DNA of 64,000 nt from Halolactibacillus miurensis (GCF_900116255.1 NZ_FPAI01000001.1:310001-374000), one strand, 5' to 3'. Positions 20,028-31,051 are shown, numbered from the stretch's first letter. Notes: generated by a model from the letters alone, not told the origin. Made by a program: numbers and translations.

Positions 20028-21806
20028 ATGAAACGAAGTAAAGTCATGTTGTTAGGTTTTTTAGCTGTTTTGTTCGTCTTAATCTCACCACTATCAGTCT
20101 TTGGTGCGGAAGAACCTGTTACATTGAAAGTCTTTCACACCAATGATATGCATGCAAGTATTGATGATTTTGGTAAGATGGCAGCCTTTTTAGAAGCAGA
20201 ACGTGCGAAAGTTGATCACTCACTCTATTTAGATGCAGGTGATGTGTCAAGTGGTAATCCAGTTGTTGATTTGCAAGGTGGTACACCGATTTTTACACTG
20301 CTGAATGCGATGAAACTCGATGCGATGACGATTGGGAATCATGAGTTTGATTACGGTCAAGAAGCGTTTCAAAGTAACAAAACGCTATCAAACTTCCCTT
20401 GGTTATCAGCAAATATGACAATTACTGATTCATCCATACCAATTGATGGCGTAGAACCCTATCATATTTTTGAATTTGATGGTGTGAAAGTAGGGGTGCT
20501 CGGCTTAACGGAAGCGCCGCCTGCCACAAGCCCATCAGGTATCGTCGGTTTAAGTTTTGATAATTACCTTGATACAGTTACGCAATATGAATCGCTACGA
20601 GATGAAGTAGATATTCTTATTGGTCTTAATCACGTTGGAATTGCTGATGATAGACGTATCGCAGAAGCAACAGATTTCTTTGATGTCATTGTTGGGGGGC
20701 ACTCTCATACTCAATTAGATACACCTGAGATGGTCAATGGTACAGCGATTGTCCAATCAGGTAGTAATGCAAGAAACATTGGTATGTTAACATTAATATT
20801 TGATTCAGAAACAAAGGAGTTAACCGTTGAAGGTTCTTTACAACCGGTAGAAGCGCTTGACGATGAAGTCGTTGATAATGAAGTACAAGCGTTGGTTGAT
20901 GGCTTTAACGACGCGTCAGAAGAATTATTATCAGAGGTTTTGGGCCAAACTAATACAGGTTTATCAAGAGAAGACCGTTGGATGGGTGACGTGCAGCTTG
21001 GTAATATGATTACAGATGCTCTTCGTAACTTTGCTAACACAGATATCGCTATTACAAACAATGGTGGTATTCGTGCAAGTATTGACCCAGGAGATATTAC
21101 CGCAGGCGATGTATTTACTGTAGATCCATTTGGTAATGTTGTGACGATTGTTGAAATGACAGGTAGTGAACTAAAAGAGATCATCGCCTATTCCTATCAT
21201 CGTTCGCTAGAAGATTACGGTCCGCAGATTGACTTGCAAACATCGGGCTTAACTTACACAATCTATACGGATGAAGAAGGTCTATACGCAGATTCAGACT
21301 TGTTTGTTGAAGGAGAATCAATCGATTTAGAAGCAACGTATTCTATTGCTACCAATAACTTCATTGTTGAAGGTGGTGACGGATATAATTTCTCAGCAGC
21401 AACGATGATTCAAGAAGATGCTGGACTGGTGACAAGCGCGTTAATCCAGTACATTCAAGAAACAACAGAAGCTGAAGGTGCTGTTGATTATGACATGACA
21501 GAAAATCGTATTCAAGTTAAGGCGCAAGAAGAAACAGCGCCTGTTGAACCAGAAGCGCCAACAGAACCAGAACAACCAGAACAACCCGTTGAAGAAGAGA
21601 CGCCAGCTGAAGAAACAGATGATTCAGCGATAGAGGAAGAAACCGAGTCAGACGAAGAATCAGGTGAATCAACAGTAGAAGAAGAAACCTCTGAAGAAGG
21701 TGAACGTTTACCGGATACAGCAACACTAACGATGAACCTATTATTAATCGGGACACTCCTTATTGGTGGCAGTGTTTTTGTTATTAAGAAAAAAGGCGTT
21801 GAATGA
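20028..21806 (+). CDS. Wall-anchored 5'-nucleotidase / UDP-sugar hydrolase family protein
   Basis: A 592-residue extracellular enzyme expected to remove phosphate from nucleotides for salvage. There is a signal peptide (about 1-26). The metallophosphatase domain (about 30-270) has FHTNDMHAS, GNHEFDYG and VGGHSH metal-binding motifs, and the C-terminal nucleotidase domain (about 300-495) has TNNGGIRASI and GGDGYNF. A long Pro/Glu/Thr spacer (about 510-560) leads to the sorting signal LPDTA (561-565), a hydrophobic stretch and a KKKG tail. The signal is LPxTA rather than LPxTG, as in the GH26 protein at 58964. Confidence 0.88.
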   Translation: MKRSKVMLLGFLAVLFVLISPLSVFGAEEPVTLKVFHTNDMHASIDDFGKMAAFLEAERAKVDHSLYLDAGDVSSGNPVVDLQGGTPIFTLLNAMKLDAMTIGNHEFDYGQEAFQSNKTLSNFPWLSANMTITDSSIPIDGVEPYHIFEFDGVKVGVLGLTEAPPATSPSGIVGLSFDNYLDTVTQYESLRDEVDILIGLNHVGIADDRRIAEATDFFDVIVGGHSHTQLDTPEMVNGTAIVQSGSNARNIGMLTLIFDSETKELTVEGSLQPVEALDDEVVDNEVQALVDGFNDASEELLSEVLGQTNTGLSREDRWMGDVQLGNMITDALRNFANTDIAITNNGGIRASIDPGDITAGDVFTVDPFGNVVTIVEMTGSELKEIIAYSYHRSLEDYGPQIDLQTSGLTYTIYTDEEGLYADSDLFVEGESIDLEATYSIATNNFIVEGGDGYNFSAATMIQEDAGLVTSALIQYIQETTEAEGAVDYDMTENRIQVKAQEETAPVEPEAPTEPEQPEQPVEEETPAEETDDSAIEEETESDEESGESTVEEETSEEGERLPDTATLTMNLLLIGTLLIGGSVFVIKKKGVE

Positions 21807-21842
21807 TGTCGTTGTATTTCTTTAATTGAGAACCAAGATAAA

Positions 21843-21888
21843 AAACAAGCCATCCAGTCTCTTAAGACACCGGATGGCTTGTTTTTTT
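21843..21888. terminator. Bidirectional terminator
   Basis: A 13-bp stem (21843-21855 with 21872-21884), with a smaller inner hairpin, is followed by a run of T. A-rich sequence before it gives a U-tract for the convergent ahpF transcript. Confidence 0.85.
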
Positions 21889-21893
21889 GAAAA

Positions 21894-23420
21894 TTAGTTT
21901 CTAATCAAGTAATCAAACGCACCAAGTGAAGCAGTAGCGCCTGAACCCATTGAGATAATAATCTGTTTATAAGGCGTATCCGTACAGTCACCGGCGGCAA
22001 ACACACCCGGTAAGCTTGTTTGACCATGCTTATCAATCACGATTTCTCCCATACGGTTACGTTCAACTGTATCACCTAACCAGTCTGTGTTAGGTACAAG
22101 ACCAATTTGGACAAAGACACCCGCAAGCTCAATATGGTGCTCTTCGTCTGTATCACGATTTTTATACGTGAGACCATTTACGGTTTCGTCACCTGTAATC
22201 TCAGTCGTTTGCGCATTTTTAATCACGGTGACATTTGATAGTGAGTAAAGGCGGTCTTGCAGCACTTGGTCAGCTTTAAGTTCTGGTAAGAACTCAACCA
22301 CCGTTACATGTTTCACGATACCCGCAAGGTCAATCGCCGCTTCAATACCTGAGTTACCACCACCGATAACCGCCACATCTTTACCTTCGAATAATGGACC
22401 GTCACAGTGAGGGCAATAAGCGACCCCTTTGTTTTTGTACTCGTGTTCACCAGGTACGTTAATGTTTCGCCAACGCGCACCGGTTGAGAGAACAACGGTT
22501 TTACTTTTAAGGACAGCACCATTTTCAAGTTCTACTTCAAAGAGATCATTTTTCTTCAAGCTCTTCGCTTGTAAACTCTTCATCACATCAATGTCATACT
22601 CATTCACATGTGCTTCTACGTTACCCATTAATTTAGGACCTTCAGTGTAAGGCACACCAATGAAGTTTTCAATACCTAATGTATCCATCACTTGACCACC
22701 AAAACGATCAGCAACAAGGCCAGTACGAATGCCTTTACGTGCGGCATAAATCGCAGATGTTGCCCCTGATGGGCCACCACCAACGACTAACACATCGAAT
22801 GGATCTTTACTATTCAGTTCCTCTGGGTCTGGACCAGTAGAGACTAAGGCGAGTAAGTCATCAAGGGTCATACGACCAGATTCTAAGAATTCACCATTTA
22901 AGTAGACGGCTGGAACAGCCATGATGTTTTCTTTCTCGACTTCAGCTTTATGAGCGGTTCCTTCTACCATTGTATGGGTAATATTAGGGTTTAACACACT
23001 CATAATGTTTAAGGCTTGAACAACATCTGGACAGTTGTGACATGATAATGACACATATGTTGTAAAGTTCAATTCTTTAGAAATCCCTTTAATTTGTTCG
23101 ACTTGACTATCGTCAATTTTAGGTGCACGGCCACTAACTTGTAAAAGAGCCATGACTAAAGAGGTAAACTCATGTCCAAGTGGGACACCTGCGAATGTAA
23201 CACGCGCCTCTTCACCTTTTTTAGCGATAGTAAAACTTGGCGTGCGTGCTAAGTCTTTTTCTTCAACCGTAATCCGGTCTGACATTTGACTGAGCTCATC
23301 CACGAGTTCTTTTGTTTCTGTTGAATGTTTATCGTCGCCAAGTGACAATTGAATCACAAGGTCAGACTCAAGCAGGGCTAAGTACTGCTTGAGTTGTTCC
23401 TTAATTTGTTGGTCTAGCAT
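21894..23420 (-). CDS. ahpF: Alkyl hydroperoxide reductase subunit F (NADH oxidase type)
   Basis: A 508-residue flavoprotein that passes electrons from NADH to AhpC. The N-terminal double-thioredoxin domain has redox pair C127/C130 (SCHNC). The FAD domain begins at VVGGGPSGA (about 212-220), and the second redox pair is C336/C339 (CPHC), followed by the NADH-binding motif [12 protein letters not shown]. Length and architecture are normal. ahpC is 14 bases upstream, so both are made together. Confidence 0.96.
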   Translation of the reverse strand: MLDQQIKEQLKQYLALLESDLVIQLSLGDDKHSTETKELVDELSQMSDRITVEEKDLARTPSFTIAKKGEEARVTFAGVPLGHEFTSLVMALLQVSGRAPKIDDSQVEQIKGISKELNFTTYVSLSCHNCPDVVQALNIMSVLNPNITHTMVEGTAHKAEVEKENIMAVPAVYLNGEFLESGRMTLDDLLALVSTGPDPEELNSKDPFDVLVVGGGPSGATSAIYAARKGIRTGLVADRFGGQVMDTLGIENFIGVPYTEGPKLMGNVEAHVNEYDIDVMKSLQAKSLKKNDLFEVELENGAVLKSKTVVLSTGARWRNINVPGEHEYKNKGVAYCPHCDGPLFEGKDVAVIGGGNSGIEAAIDLAGIVKHVTVVEFLPELKADQVLQDRLYSLSNVTVIKNAQTTEITGDETVNGLTYKNRDTDEEHHIELAGVFVQIGLVPNTDWLGDTVERNRMGEIVIDKHGQTSLPGVFAAGDCTDTPYKQIIISMGSGATASLGAFDYLIRN

Positions 23421-23434
23421 AAAGAAATCACTCC

Positions 23435-24001
23435 TTAGATTTTACCTACGATATCTAGGCTTGGTTTCAATGTTTCTTCGCCTTCTTGCCATTTCGCTGG
23501 GCAAACTTCGTTAGGGTGTTTACGTACATACTGTGCGGCTTTTACTTTATTAATAATAGTCGACGCGTCACGTCCGATACCGTCTGCGTTAATCTCAACT
23601 GTTTGGATGACACCGTCTGGGTCAATTAAGAACGTACCACGGTCCGCAAGACCTGATGCTTCGTTTAGTACATCAAAGTTGCGAGAAATTGTTTGTGATG
23701 GGTCACCAATCATCGTATATTCGATTGAACCAACCGCATCTGAATGTTCGTGCCATGCTTTATGCACAAAGTGTGTATCTGTTGATACTGAGAATATTTC
23801 CACACCTAATTCTTTAAGGGCTGGGTATTCTTTCTGCATATCTTCTAGCTCGGTTGGGCATACAAATGAAAAGTCAGCTGGATAGAAAACAACGACACTC
23901 CACTTACCTTTAAGATCTGCTTCTGTTACCTCGAAGAAATCTTCTCCGTGTTTGAATGCTTGTGCTGTGAATGGTAGTACTTCTTTACCTATTAGTGACA
24001 T
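23435..24001 (-). CDS. ahpC: Peroxiredoxin AhpC
   Basis: A 188-residue typical two-cysteine peroxiredoxin that reduces hydrogen peroxide and organic peroxides. The peroxidatic cysteine is C48 in FVCPTE and the resolving cysteine is C167 in EVCPAK. GGLADRG-type and C-terminal features match AhpC closely. An AAGGAGG precedes the ATG. It is first in the ahpC-ahpF operon, with tandem PerR-like boxes about 80-110 bases upstream, so peroxide induction is likely. Confidence 0.96.
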   Translation of the reverse strand: MSLIGKEVLPFTAQAFKHGEDFFEVTEADLKGKWSVVVFYPADFSFVCPTELEDMQKEYPALKELGVEIFSVSTDTHFVHKAWHEHSDAVGSIEYTMIGDPSQTISRNFDVLNEASGLADRGTFLIDPDGVIQTVEINADGIGRDASTIINKVKAAQYVRKHPNEVCPAKWQEGEETLKPSLDIVGKI

Positions 24002-24078
24002 AAATTGTCATCCTCCTTTTATTTTGAATATATAAGCAATTATTAACGTTAACTGAAAAGTGAACAACATTTGATTAA

Positions 24079-24113
24079 CGATAATAATTCTAATTCGATA
24101 TAAGTTATTATAA
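24079..24113 (-). promoter_or_regulatory. Tandem PerR-like boxes upstream of ahpC
   Basis: Minus-strand TTAGAATTATTATCG (24093-24079) matches 11 of 14 fixed positions of the PerR box TTATAATNATTATAA. TATAAGTTATTATAA at 24099-24113 matches 10 of 14, with a perfect right half. They are 20 bp apart, about two helical turns. Confidence 0.5.
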
Positions 24114-24269
24114 AGTATTTGTTTTTAAAGTCAAGCGATACGATAAAATCATCACAAGCGCTTACAACACGTTAATATCAGTCGTTTAAGCTTATTTTTA
24201 TCTGAAAGCGTAAAGAAATTTATAAACTTTTTTATTAAATATCTGACGATTTATTATCGTTTAATTGTT

Positions 24270-24288
24270 GTTGATGATAATCATTAAC
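24270..24288. promoter_or_regulatory. Fur-box-like palindrome
   Basis: The reverse complement of 24270-24288 matches the classical 19-bp Fur box at 16 of 19 positions, with a GATGATAATCATTAAC core. It is some 270 bases from ahpC and 210 from the araC-type gene, so the target is unclear. Confidence 0.4.
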
Positions 24289-24420
24289 GACTTAATAATG
24301 GGGCGTCAAGCTAACTAAAAACACTCACTTACATTATATACCCGAATTGAAAGGAGACTATGCATTTGATGTAGCTAATATATGATTCGCCAAAAGCAGT
24401 CTGAGTCAATATAATGGGAA

Positions 24421-24468
24421 ATGTAAGCACTTTCAGTCATTGTTTTATATGAGACATTCGATTATAAT
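24421..24468 (+). promoter_or_regulatory. Promoter of the araC-type operon with cre-like site
   Basis: TTGTTT (24440-24445), 17 bases, TATAAT (24463-24468). Just upstream, ATGTAAGCACTTTCA (24421-24435) matches the cre consensus with one mismatch, centred near -47. Confidence 0.6.
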
Positions 24469-24495
24469 ACAAGTATACAAGAAGGGGGTGCCGAT

Positions 24496-25350
24496 ATGGT
24501 AGAGTCGATTCAAGTGGCTTATCGTCATAAAGGAAAGCACTATCCGCTTGAGTTTCATACGCATCGACACGATGAAATTTATTTATTTCATCAAGGCAGT
24601 TGCCGGTTTTTGATAGGTGATCACATGTATATGTTAAAACCAGGTGACCTGCTTTTTATTGACGGAAAAACCGTTCACCGGGCGGGATTGTTTTCAGATG
24701 CCGGCACGTATGAACGAAGCATTATCCACTTTGACCGTGACTGGCTCATGCCGTTACTACGCTTCTTAGATTTAGAAGATCTGTTATCAATTTTTCAGGA
24801 AAATAAGCAAGGGAAATTGCGTGTTATTCGTCCGCAAACAATCAGTAAAGTTGAAGAATTACTGAAACGGCTAACGTTTTTAGTGGCCGTGGACGATCAT
24901 GATAAACAGGCAGAACAACAACTTGTGCTCGTTGATTTATTACTATCGGTAAAGCGAGGCACCGAAAGTATTTTAGATAAACCTAATATGAGAGGAGATG
25001 AAAAAACAGCGATCGCCGAGCGGGTATCAAAATTTATCGCAGAAAATTACCGGGAATCACTATCAATTGAACGCATCGCCAAAGAAGTGAATTTAAGTAA
25101 GTCATATTTATCACATGTATTTAAAGATATTTCCGGTCAAACGATTATGCAGTACATCATGGGTTATCGCCTATCTCAGGCAACGCATGCGTTAGAAAGT
25201 CATCCGGAATACACGATCAAACACATTTCAAAGTTACATGGGTTTGAAAGCGATGCGCATTTTAGTCGCTATTTTAAAGCCCACTTTAACGTGACACCAT
25301 CAAAGTATCGCAAACAATTAAACAATCATAAGGGAGAGTATGTATTATGA
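24496..25350 (+). CDS. AraC-family transcriptional regulator with cupin sensor domain
   Basis: A 284-residue regulator. An N-terminal cupin (about 10-85, with EFHTHRHDEIYLF and KPGDLLFIDG) binds a small ligand. The C-terminal AraC DNA-binding domain has two helix-turn-helix units (about 185-278; LSIERIAKEVNLSKSYLSHV and HGFESDAHFSRYFKAHF). It is the first gene of a five-gene unit and overlaps the next start by 4 bases, so it probably controls its own operon in response to a sugar or sugar-like substrate. Confidence 0.9.
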   Translation: MVESIQVAYRHKGKHYPLEFHTHRHDEIYLFHQGSCRFLIGDHMYMLKPGDLLFIDGKTVHRAGLFSDAGTYERSIIHFDRDWLMPLLRFLDLEDLLSIFQENKQGKLRVIRPQTISKVEELLKRLTFLVAVDDHDKQAEQQLVLVDLLLSVKRGTESILDKPNMRGDEKTAIAERVSKFIAENYRESLSIERIAKEVNLSKSYLSHVFKDISGQTIMQYIMGYRLSQATHALESHPEYTIKHISKLHGFESDAHFSRYFKAHFNVTPSKYRKQLNNHKGEYVL

Positions 25351-26513
25351 CGAAATTACGTTTTGGTATTATTGGTTACGGCGCACAAGGCTCGATGTAT
25401 GCAAGCTTTATTGAACAAGGTATGGTCAAAAGCATGGACTTAGTCGCTATTTGTGACATCGATGAAGCAAAACAAGCAAAGCTAAAAGAAGCATTCCCCA
25501 ACAAAAAGATTTACAGTGACTATAAGGAAATGATCACAAGTGGGGACGTGGATGCGATTATCACAACAGTCCCGCATTACCTACACCCAGAGATGGCGAC
25601 GTTTGCGCTTGACAATGGCGTCCACGTCTTAAACGAAAAACCAGCCGGCGTGTATACCAAACAAGTAAAAGCCTTAAATGAATTTGCGGCAAGTAAACAA
25701 GACGTGACCTATGCGATTATGTTTAATCAACGGAATAATCCACTCTATCAAAAAATCAAACAGATTGTTGAAAACGGTGACATTGGTCCGATTCGCCGGA
25801 CGAACTGGATTATTACGACATGGTGGCGCCCGCAACCGTATTACGATCAAAGCGCATGGCGTGCCACATGGGGAGGTGAAGGTGGCGGTGTCTTAGTCAA
25901 TCAAGCGCCTCACCAACTTGATTTAATTCAATGGATTGCCGGTGTCCCAACGAAAGTCTACAGTAAAATCAAACACGGCTTTAGACGCGATATTGCGGTA
26001 GAAGATGAAGTAACAGCGGTGATGGAATATGAAAACGGCGCAACCGGTGTGTTTGTGACGTGTACCCATGATTTACTCGGGACAGACCGTCTAGAAATTC
26101 TAGGTGATAAAGGGAAAATCGTCGTTGAAGATAGTAGGACAGTGACGGTGAAGCGTCTAAAAGAATCAGAAAATGAGCTAAATAAAAATATGGACATGGA
26201 AGATGTGAAACGTCTGTTTATGGGTCAGATGAACACCGAAGACCTCTATTCAACGGAAACCTTCACTGAAGAAAGTGCGTGGGGCGAACAACACTCAGGC
26301 GTATTAGAAAACTTCGCGCGTCACATTCTTCACGGGGAAGATTTACTTGCACCAGGTGCTGAAGGTATTAACGGGGTGCGTCTAGCGAATGCGATTCATT
26401 TATCAACGTGGACAGGTGAAGAAATCTCACTTAAAGACTTTGATGATGACGTGTATTTAAGTGAATTAAATAAACGGATTAAAGAAGAAGGTAAATTTGA
26501 CCTTCGCAGTTAA
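25347..26513 (+). CDS. Gfo/Idh/MocA-family oxidoreductase (first of three)
   Basis: A 388-residue NAD(P)-dependent dehydrogenase. The nucleotide-binding motif is GIIGYGAQGSMYASF (about 7-21), and the EKP catalytic-type motif lies in NEKPAGV (about 96-102). The substrate domain has GGGVLVNQAPHQLDLIQWI (about 178-196), whose His is typical for inositol-dehydrogenase-like enzymes. Substrate is unknown. It is in an operon with two further family members and an isomerase-like TIM barrel, which suggests stepwise oxidation and rearrangement of a sugar, inositol or glycoside. Confidence 0.88.
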   Translation: MTKLRFGIIGYGAQGSMYASFIEQGMVKSMDLVAICDIDEAKQAKLKEAFPNKKIYSDYKEMITSGDVDAIITTVPHYLHPEMATFALDNGVHVLNEKPAGVYTKQVKALNEFAASKQDVTYAIMFNQRNNPLYQKIKQIVENGDIGPIRRTNWIITTWWRPQPYYDQSAWRATWGGEGGGVLVNQAPHQLDLIQWIAGVPTKVYSKIKHGFRRDIAVEDEVTAVMEYENGATGVFVTCTHDLLGTDRLEILGDKGKIVVEDSRTVTVKRLKESENELNKNMDMEDVKRLFMGQMNTEDLYSTETFTEESAWGEQHSGVLENFARHILHGEDLLAPGAEGINGVRLANAIHLSTWTGEEISLKDFDDDVYLSELNKRIKEEGKFDLRS

Positions 26514-26526
26514 GGGGATGAGGTAG

Positions 26527-27540
26527 ATGCTGAAAGTTGCGATCATCGGACTCGGTGATGTCTCGTTTATTCACCGGAAGGCGATTGAGGAAAGTGCGGT
26601 CGCAGAACTTGTGGCCGTGTGTGATATCAATCCGACCAAACACGAACTTTATCGAGACATCCCGTTCTATACCCAAATTGACGATCTCTTAAGAAAACAA
26701 TCACTCGACGTCGTCCATATTTGTTTACCGCATGATTTACATGTGCCGGTCGCAAAACAAGTGATCAACAAAGGTATTGCGGTCTTTTTAGAAAAGCCCG
26801 TCGCCTTAAACTACAAAGAGGCGTGTCATTTATATGAAGAAACCGCACGCTTAAACGCCCGCGTGGGTGTTTGTTTTCAAAATCGCTATAACGAGACAGT
26901 CAAAGTACTAAAAGAAAAATTAGCAAGCAATGATTACGGTAAGCTTGTCGCGATTAAAGGCTTAGTTGCCTGGGGCCGTCCGCTGTCGTATTACACGAGT
27001 AAGCCGTGGCGCGGAATGATGGCTCGTGCGGGTGGTGGCACGATTATTAATCAAGCGATTCATACGTATGATTTGATGCAGTATATTGCGGGTGACATTG
27101 TTGATGTGAAGGCAAGTCTTTCGAATATTACCGATTATCCGATTGAAGTAGAAGACACGGCCGTTGCCCAAATTAATTTTAGTGACGGCGTCCATGGCTT
27201 TGCGATGTCAACGAATGCCTATGCGGCCAATTCAAGCGTGGAATGTCAAGTCATTCTTGAACGCGGCAAATTCACGATTAAAGATTATCAGCTATATGAA
27301 ACAACAGACCAAGGGAAAGTCTGTATTGCTGAAGATAAAGTATCAACGAAATCGAAGTCGTATTACGGTCCCAGTCATCAAGAAGCGATTGAAGCTTTTT
27401 ATCAAGCGCTATTAACACAGACGAATGACTATATTACCGTACAAGACGCCCTCCCATCGATGATCATGCTTGATTTAATGAAACAATCATCTAAGACGGG
27501 CGAACGAATCAATAAAGGAGAGTACTTACATGACAGCTAA
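26527..27540 (+). CDS. Gfo/Idh/MocA-family oxidoreductase (second of three)
   Basis: A 337-residue NAD(P)-dependent dehydrogenase with GLGDVSFIHRKAIEES (about 8-23), LEKPVALNYKEA (about 88-99) and GGGTIINQAIHTYDLMQYI (about 172-190). It resembles its upstream neighbour in layout but differs enough in sequence to expect a different substrate or step. The last 11 bases overlap the start of the isomerase-like gene, which carries its ribosome binding site (AAAGGAGAG) inside this gene. Confidence 0.87.
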   Translation: MLKVAIIGLGDVSFIHRKAIEESAVAELVAVCDINPTKHELYRDIPFYTQIDDLLRKQSLDVVHICLPHDLHVPVAKQVINKGIAVFLEKPVALNYKEACHLYEETARLNARVGVCFQNRYNETVKVLKEKLASNDYGKLVAIKGLVAWGRPLSYYTSKPWRGMMARAGGGTIINQAIHTYDLMQYIAGDIVDVKASLSNITDYPIEVEDTAVAQINFSDGVHGFAMSTNAYAANSSVECQVILERGKFTIKDYQLYETTDQGKVCIAEDKVSTKSKSYYGPSHQEAIEAFYQALLTQTNDYITVQDALPSMIMLDLMKQSSKTGERINKGEYLHDS

Positions 27541-28390
27541 AATTGGTGTACAAGCGATGATGTTAAAAGAGAAAGTAGAAGAGTTAGGGGCTTATGAAAC
27601 GTTTAAAAAAGTCCATGAACTTGGGTACCATTCGATTGAAGTCTCACAAATTCCGATGACAGAAGAAAATGTGAGTGAAATAAAACGCGCGACAGAAGAA
27701 TTTGGAATGAAGATTGCTTCAATGACGGCGGGACTTAAGCCAATGCAACCGGGGCAAGAATCACTCACGACTGACTTTGATAAAATCGTAAAAGATTGTC
27801 ATACATTAGATTGTGACTTACTTCGCATTGGAATGTTGCCATTTGAGGCAATGGCCTCACTTGAGAAGGTGATTGAATTCTCACGCGAAGCGAACGCGGT
27901 GGCTGAAAAATTAACAGAAGAAGGCATTAAGCTCTATTACCATAATCATCATATTGAATTTACCAAGTATGACGGGGAATACTTATTAGATATTATTCGT
28001 CGTGAGGCACCACTACTCGGCTTTGAACTTGATGTCCACTGGGTCCACCGCGGCGGTTTAAATCCAGTGGATGTGATTAATGATTACAAAGGTAAAGTGG
28101 AACTGATTCACTTAAAAGATTACCGGGTGAACCGGGTACCTGAATCAGCACTTGACGCTCTATATGCAGGGGACATGAAGACGTTTATGCAACAATTTAC
28201 AGATATCATTGAATTCGCTGAACTTGGCACCGGCTCGCTTGACTTTAAAGCGATTATTGAAGCAAGCCTTGAGGCGGGGGTGCGCTACTTACTCGTCGAA
28301 CAAGATGATCAATATGGCCGTGATCCTTTCGATTGCTTAAAAGATTCGCGCGATTACTTAGTAGGACTCGGTTATGGTGAGTTGTTTTAA
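27530..28390 (+). CDS. Sugar phosphate isomerase/epimerase-type TIM barrel
   Basis: A 286-residue AP-endonuclease-2-fold barrel. Metal-binding segments are visible: YYHNHHIEF (about 141-149), FELDVHWVHRGG (about 165-176) and LIHLKDYR (about 192-199). These enzymes isomerise or epimerise keto-sugars, dehydrate inosose, or act on 3-keto-glycosides. The exact reaction cannot be read from sequence. Placement between Gfo/Idh/MocA dehydrogenases supports action on a keto intermediate they produce. Confidence 0.85.
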   Translation: MTAKIGVQAMMLKEKVEELGAYETFKKVHELGYHSIEVSQIPMTEENVSEIKRATEEFGMKIASMTAGLKPMQPGQESLTTDFDKIVKDCHTLDCDLLRIGMLPFEAMASLEKVIEFSREANAVAEKLTEEGIKLYYHNHHIEFTKYDGEYLLDIIRREAPLLGFELDVHWVHRGGLNPVDVINDYKGKVELIHLKDYRVNRVPESALDALYAGDMKTFMQQFTDIIEFAELGTGSLDFKAIIEASLEAGVRYLLVEQDDQYGRDPFDCLKDSRDYLVGLGYGELF

Positions 28391-28404
28391 GGAGGGAATG
28401 AACG

Positions 28405-29481
28405 TTGAGTAAACAAGACGGCATGAATTATGCACCTAAAGGCATCAACAATAAAGTAGTAGAACCAGGTGAGTTTAACGTGGCGGTGACAGCGCTAGAC
28501 CATGGTCATATTTACGGGATGACCAATGGTTTAATTGAGGCGGGCGCCACCGTTCAATATGTGTATGAACCAGATGAAGAAAAACGGATTAAATATTTAG
28601 AAGCTTATCCATTTGTTGAAGCGGTTGAATCACTTGAGATTATCTTAGCGGATGAGTCGATTCAACTTGTTGCGGCAGCTGCGGTTCCGAACGTTAGAAG
28701 TGCACTTGGAAATAAGGTGATGCAGAGTGGAAAAGACTACTTTACTGACAAAACAGGCTTTACGACGCTCGCGCAATTAGAAGAAACCAAACGGGTTGTT
28801 AAAGAAACGGGCAAGCGCTACTTCGTTTACTTTTCTGAGCGTCTTCACGTAGAATCGGCAATCAAAGCAGGAGAACTGATTGAAGCAGGTGTGATTGGTG
28901 AGGTCATTCAAGTGACAGGTTTTGGTCCGCATCGTTTAGATAAGAACAATCGCCCGGGTTGGTTCTTTGAGAAAGAAAAGTACGGCGGCATCTTAGCGGA
29001 TATCGGTAGTCATCAAATTGAACAATTCTTAACTTACACGGGCAATAAGGAAGCCACTGTATTGCATAGTAAAGTAGCCAACTATAACAACCCAGACAAA
29101 CCAGAACTTGAAGACTATGGTGATGCGACACTTGTGGGGGAGAACGGGGCGACGTTTTACTTTAAAGTTGATTGGTTCACACCAGACGGCTTACCGACTT
29201 GGGGAGATGGTCGGATGTTTATTACTGGTACAAAAGGCACCATTGAACTTCGAAAGTATACGAATGTTGGCGCGGAAGAAACAGGGAATCATCTCTACCT
29301 CGTAACAAATGACAAAGTGGAACATATGACACTGACAGGAAAAGTAGGCTTCCCTTTCTTTGGTCAAATGATTCTTGATTCAATTAATGGGACAGAAATA
29401 GCGATGACACAAGACCATATCTTTAAAGCACAAGAACTTTGTTTAATTGCTCAAGAAAAGGCATTAAAAGTAAAGGGATAA
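28405..29481 (+). CDS. Gfo/Idh/MocA-family oxidoreductase (third, divergent)
   Basis: A 358-residue protein starting at TTG with GGAGG upstream. It is distant from the other two: the nucleotide-binding start reads VAVTALDHGHIYGM without a clear GxGxxG, and the usual EKP is DKT in FTDKTGFTTL (about 113-122). A later ADIGSHQIEQFLTY keeps the family's GSH motif. This is the last gene of the operon, closed by a terminator. It may use an unusual cofactor mode or have changed function. Confidence 0.8.
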   Translation: MSKQDGMNYAPKGINNKVVEPGEFNVAVTALDHGHIYGMTNGLIEAGATVQYVYEPDEEKRIKYLEAYPFVEAVESLEIILADESIQLVAAAAVPNVRSALGNKVMQSGKDYFTDKTGFTTLAQLEETKRVVKETGKRYFVYFSERLHVESAIKAGELIEAGVIGEVIQVTGFGPHRLDKNNRPGWFFEKEKYGGILADIGSHQIEQFLTYTGNKEATVLHSKVANYNNPDKPELEDYGDATLVGENGATFYFKVDWFTPDGLPTWGDGRMFITGTKGTIELRKYTNVGAEETGNHLYLVTNDKVEHMTLTGKVGFPFFGQMILDSINGTEIAMTQDHIFKAQELCLIAQEKALKVKG

Positions 29482-29515
29482 AATAGACAAAATAAAGGTA
29501 TGAAAAGAATGATGA

Positions 29516-29569
29516 ACGTCAATGATCCGATCGGCCGTTTAGCCAGTCGGATCATTGACGTCTCTTTTT
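29516..29569 (+). terminator. Rho-independent terminator
   Basis: A 15-bp perfect stem (29516-29530 with 29547-29561) is followed by T5 (29565-29569). It closes the oxidoreductase operon. Confidence 0.88.
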
Positions 29570-29611
29570 GTTTTCTGCTTATACATTGTAAAATGATAGA
29601 AGAGCTAGTAG

Positions 29612-31051
<1,440 letters not shown>

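Larger units (their letters stand above)
24002..24495. other. 494-base AT-rich divergent control region
   Basis: Between ahpC and the araC-type gene. It contains two PerR-like boxes (24079-24113), a Fur-box-like palindrome (24270-24288), a weak cre-like AAGCGCTT palindrome (about 24153-24167), a second cre-like site (24421-24435) and a strong promoter (24440-24468). No ORF with a ribosome binding site was seen. Confidence 0.6.

Noticed and set aside
24153-24167. cre-like AAGCGCTT palindrome
   Set aside because: Two mismatches at fixed positions and no promoter adjacent; mentioned only as part of the region description.
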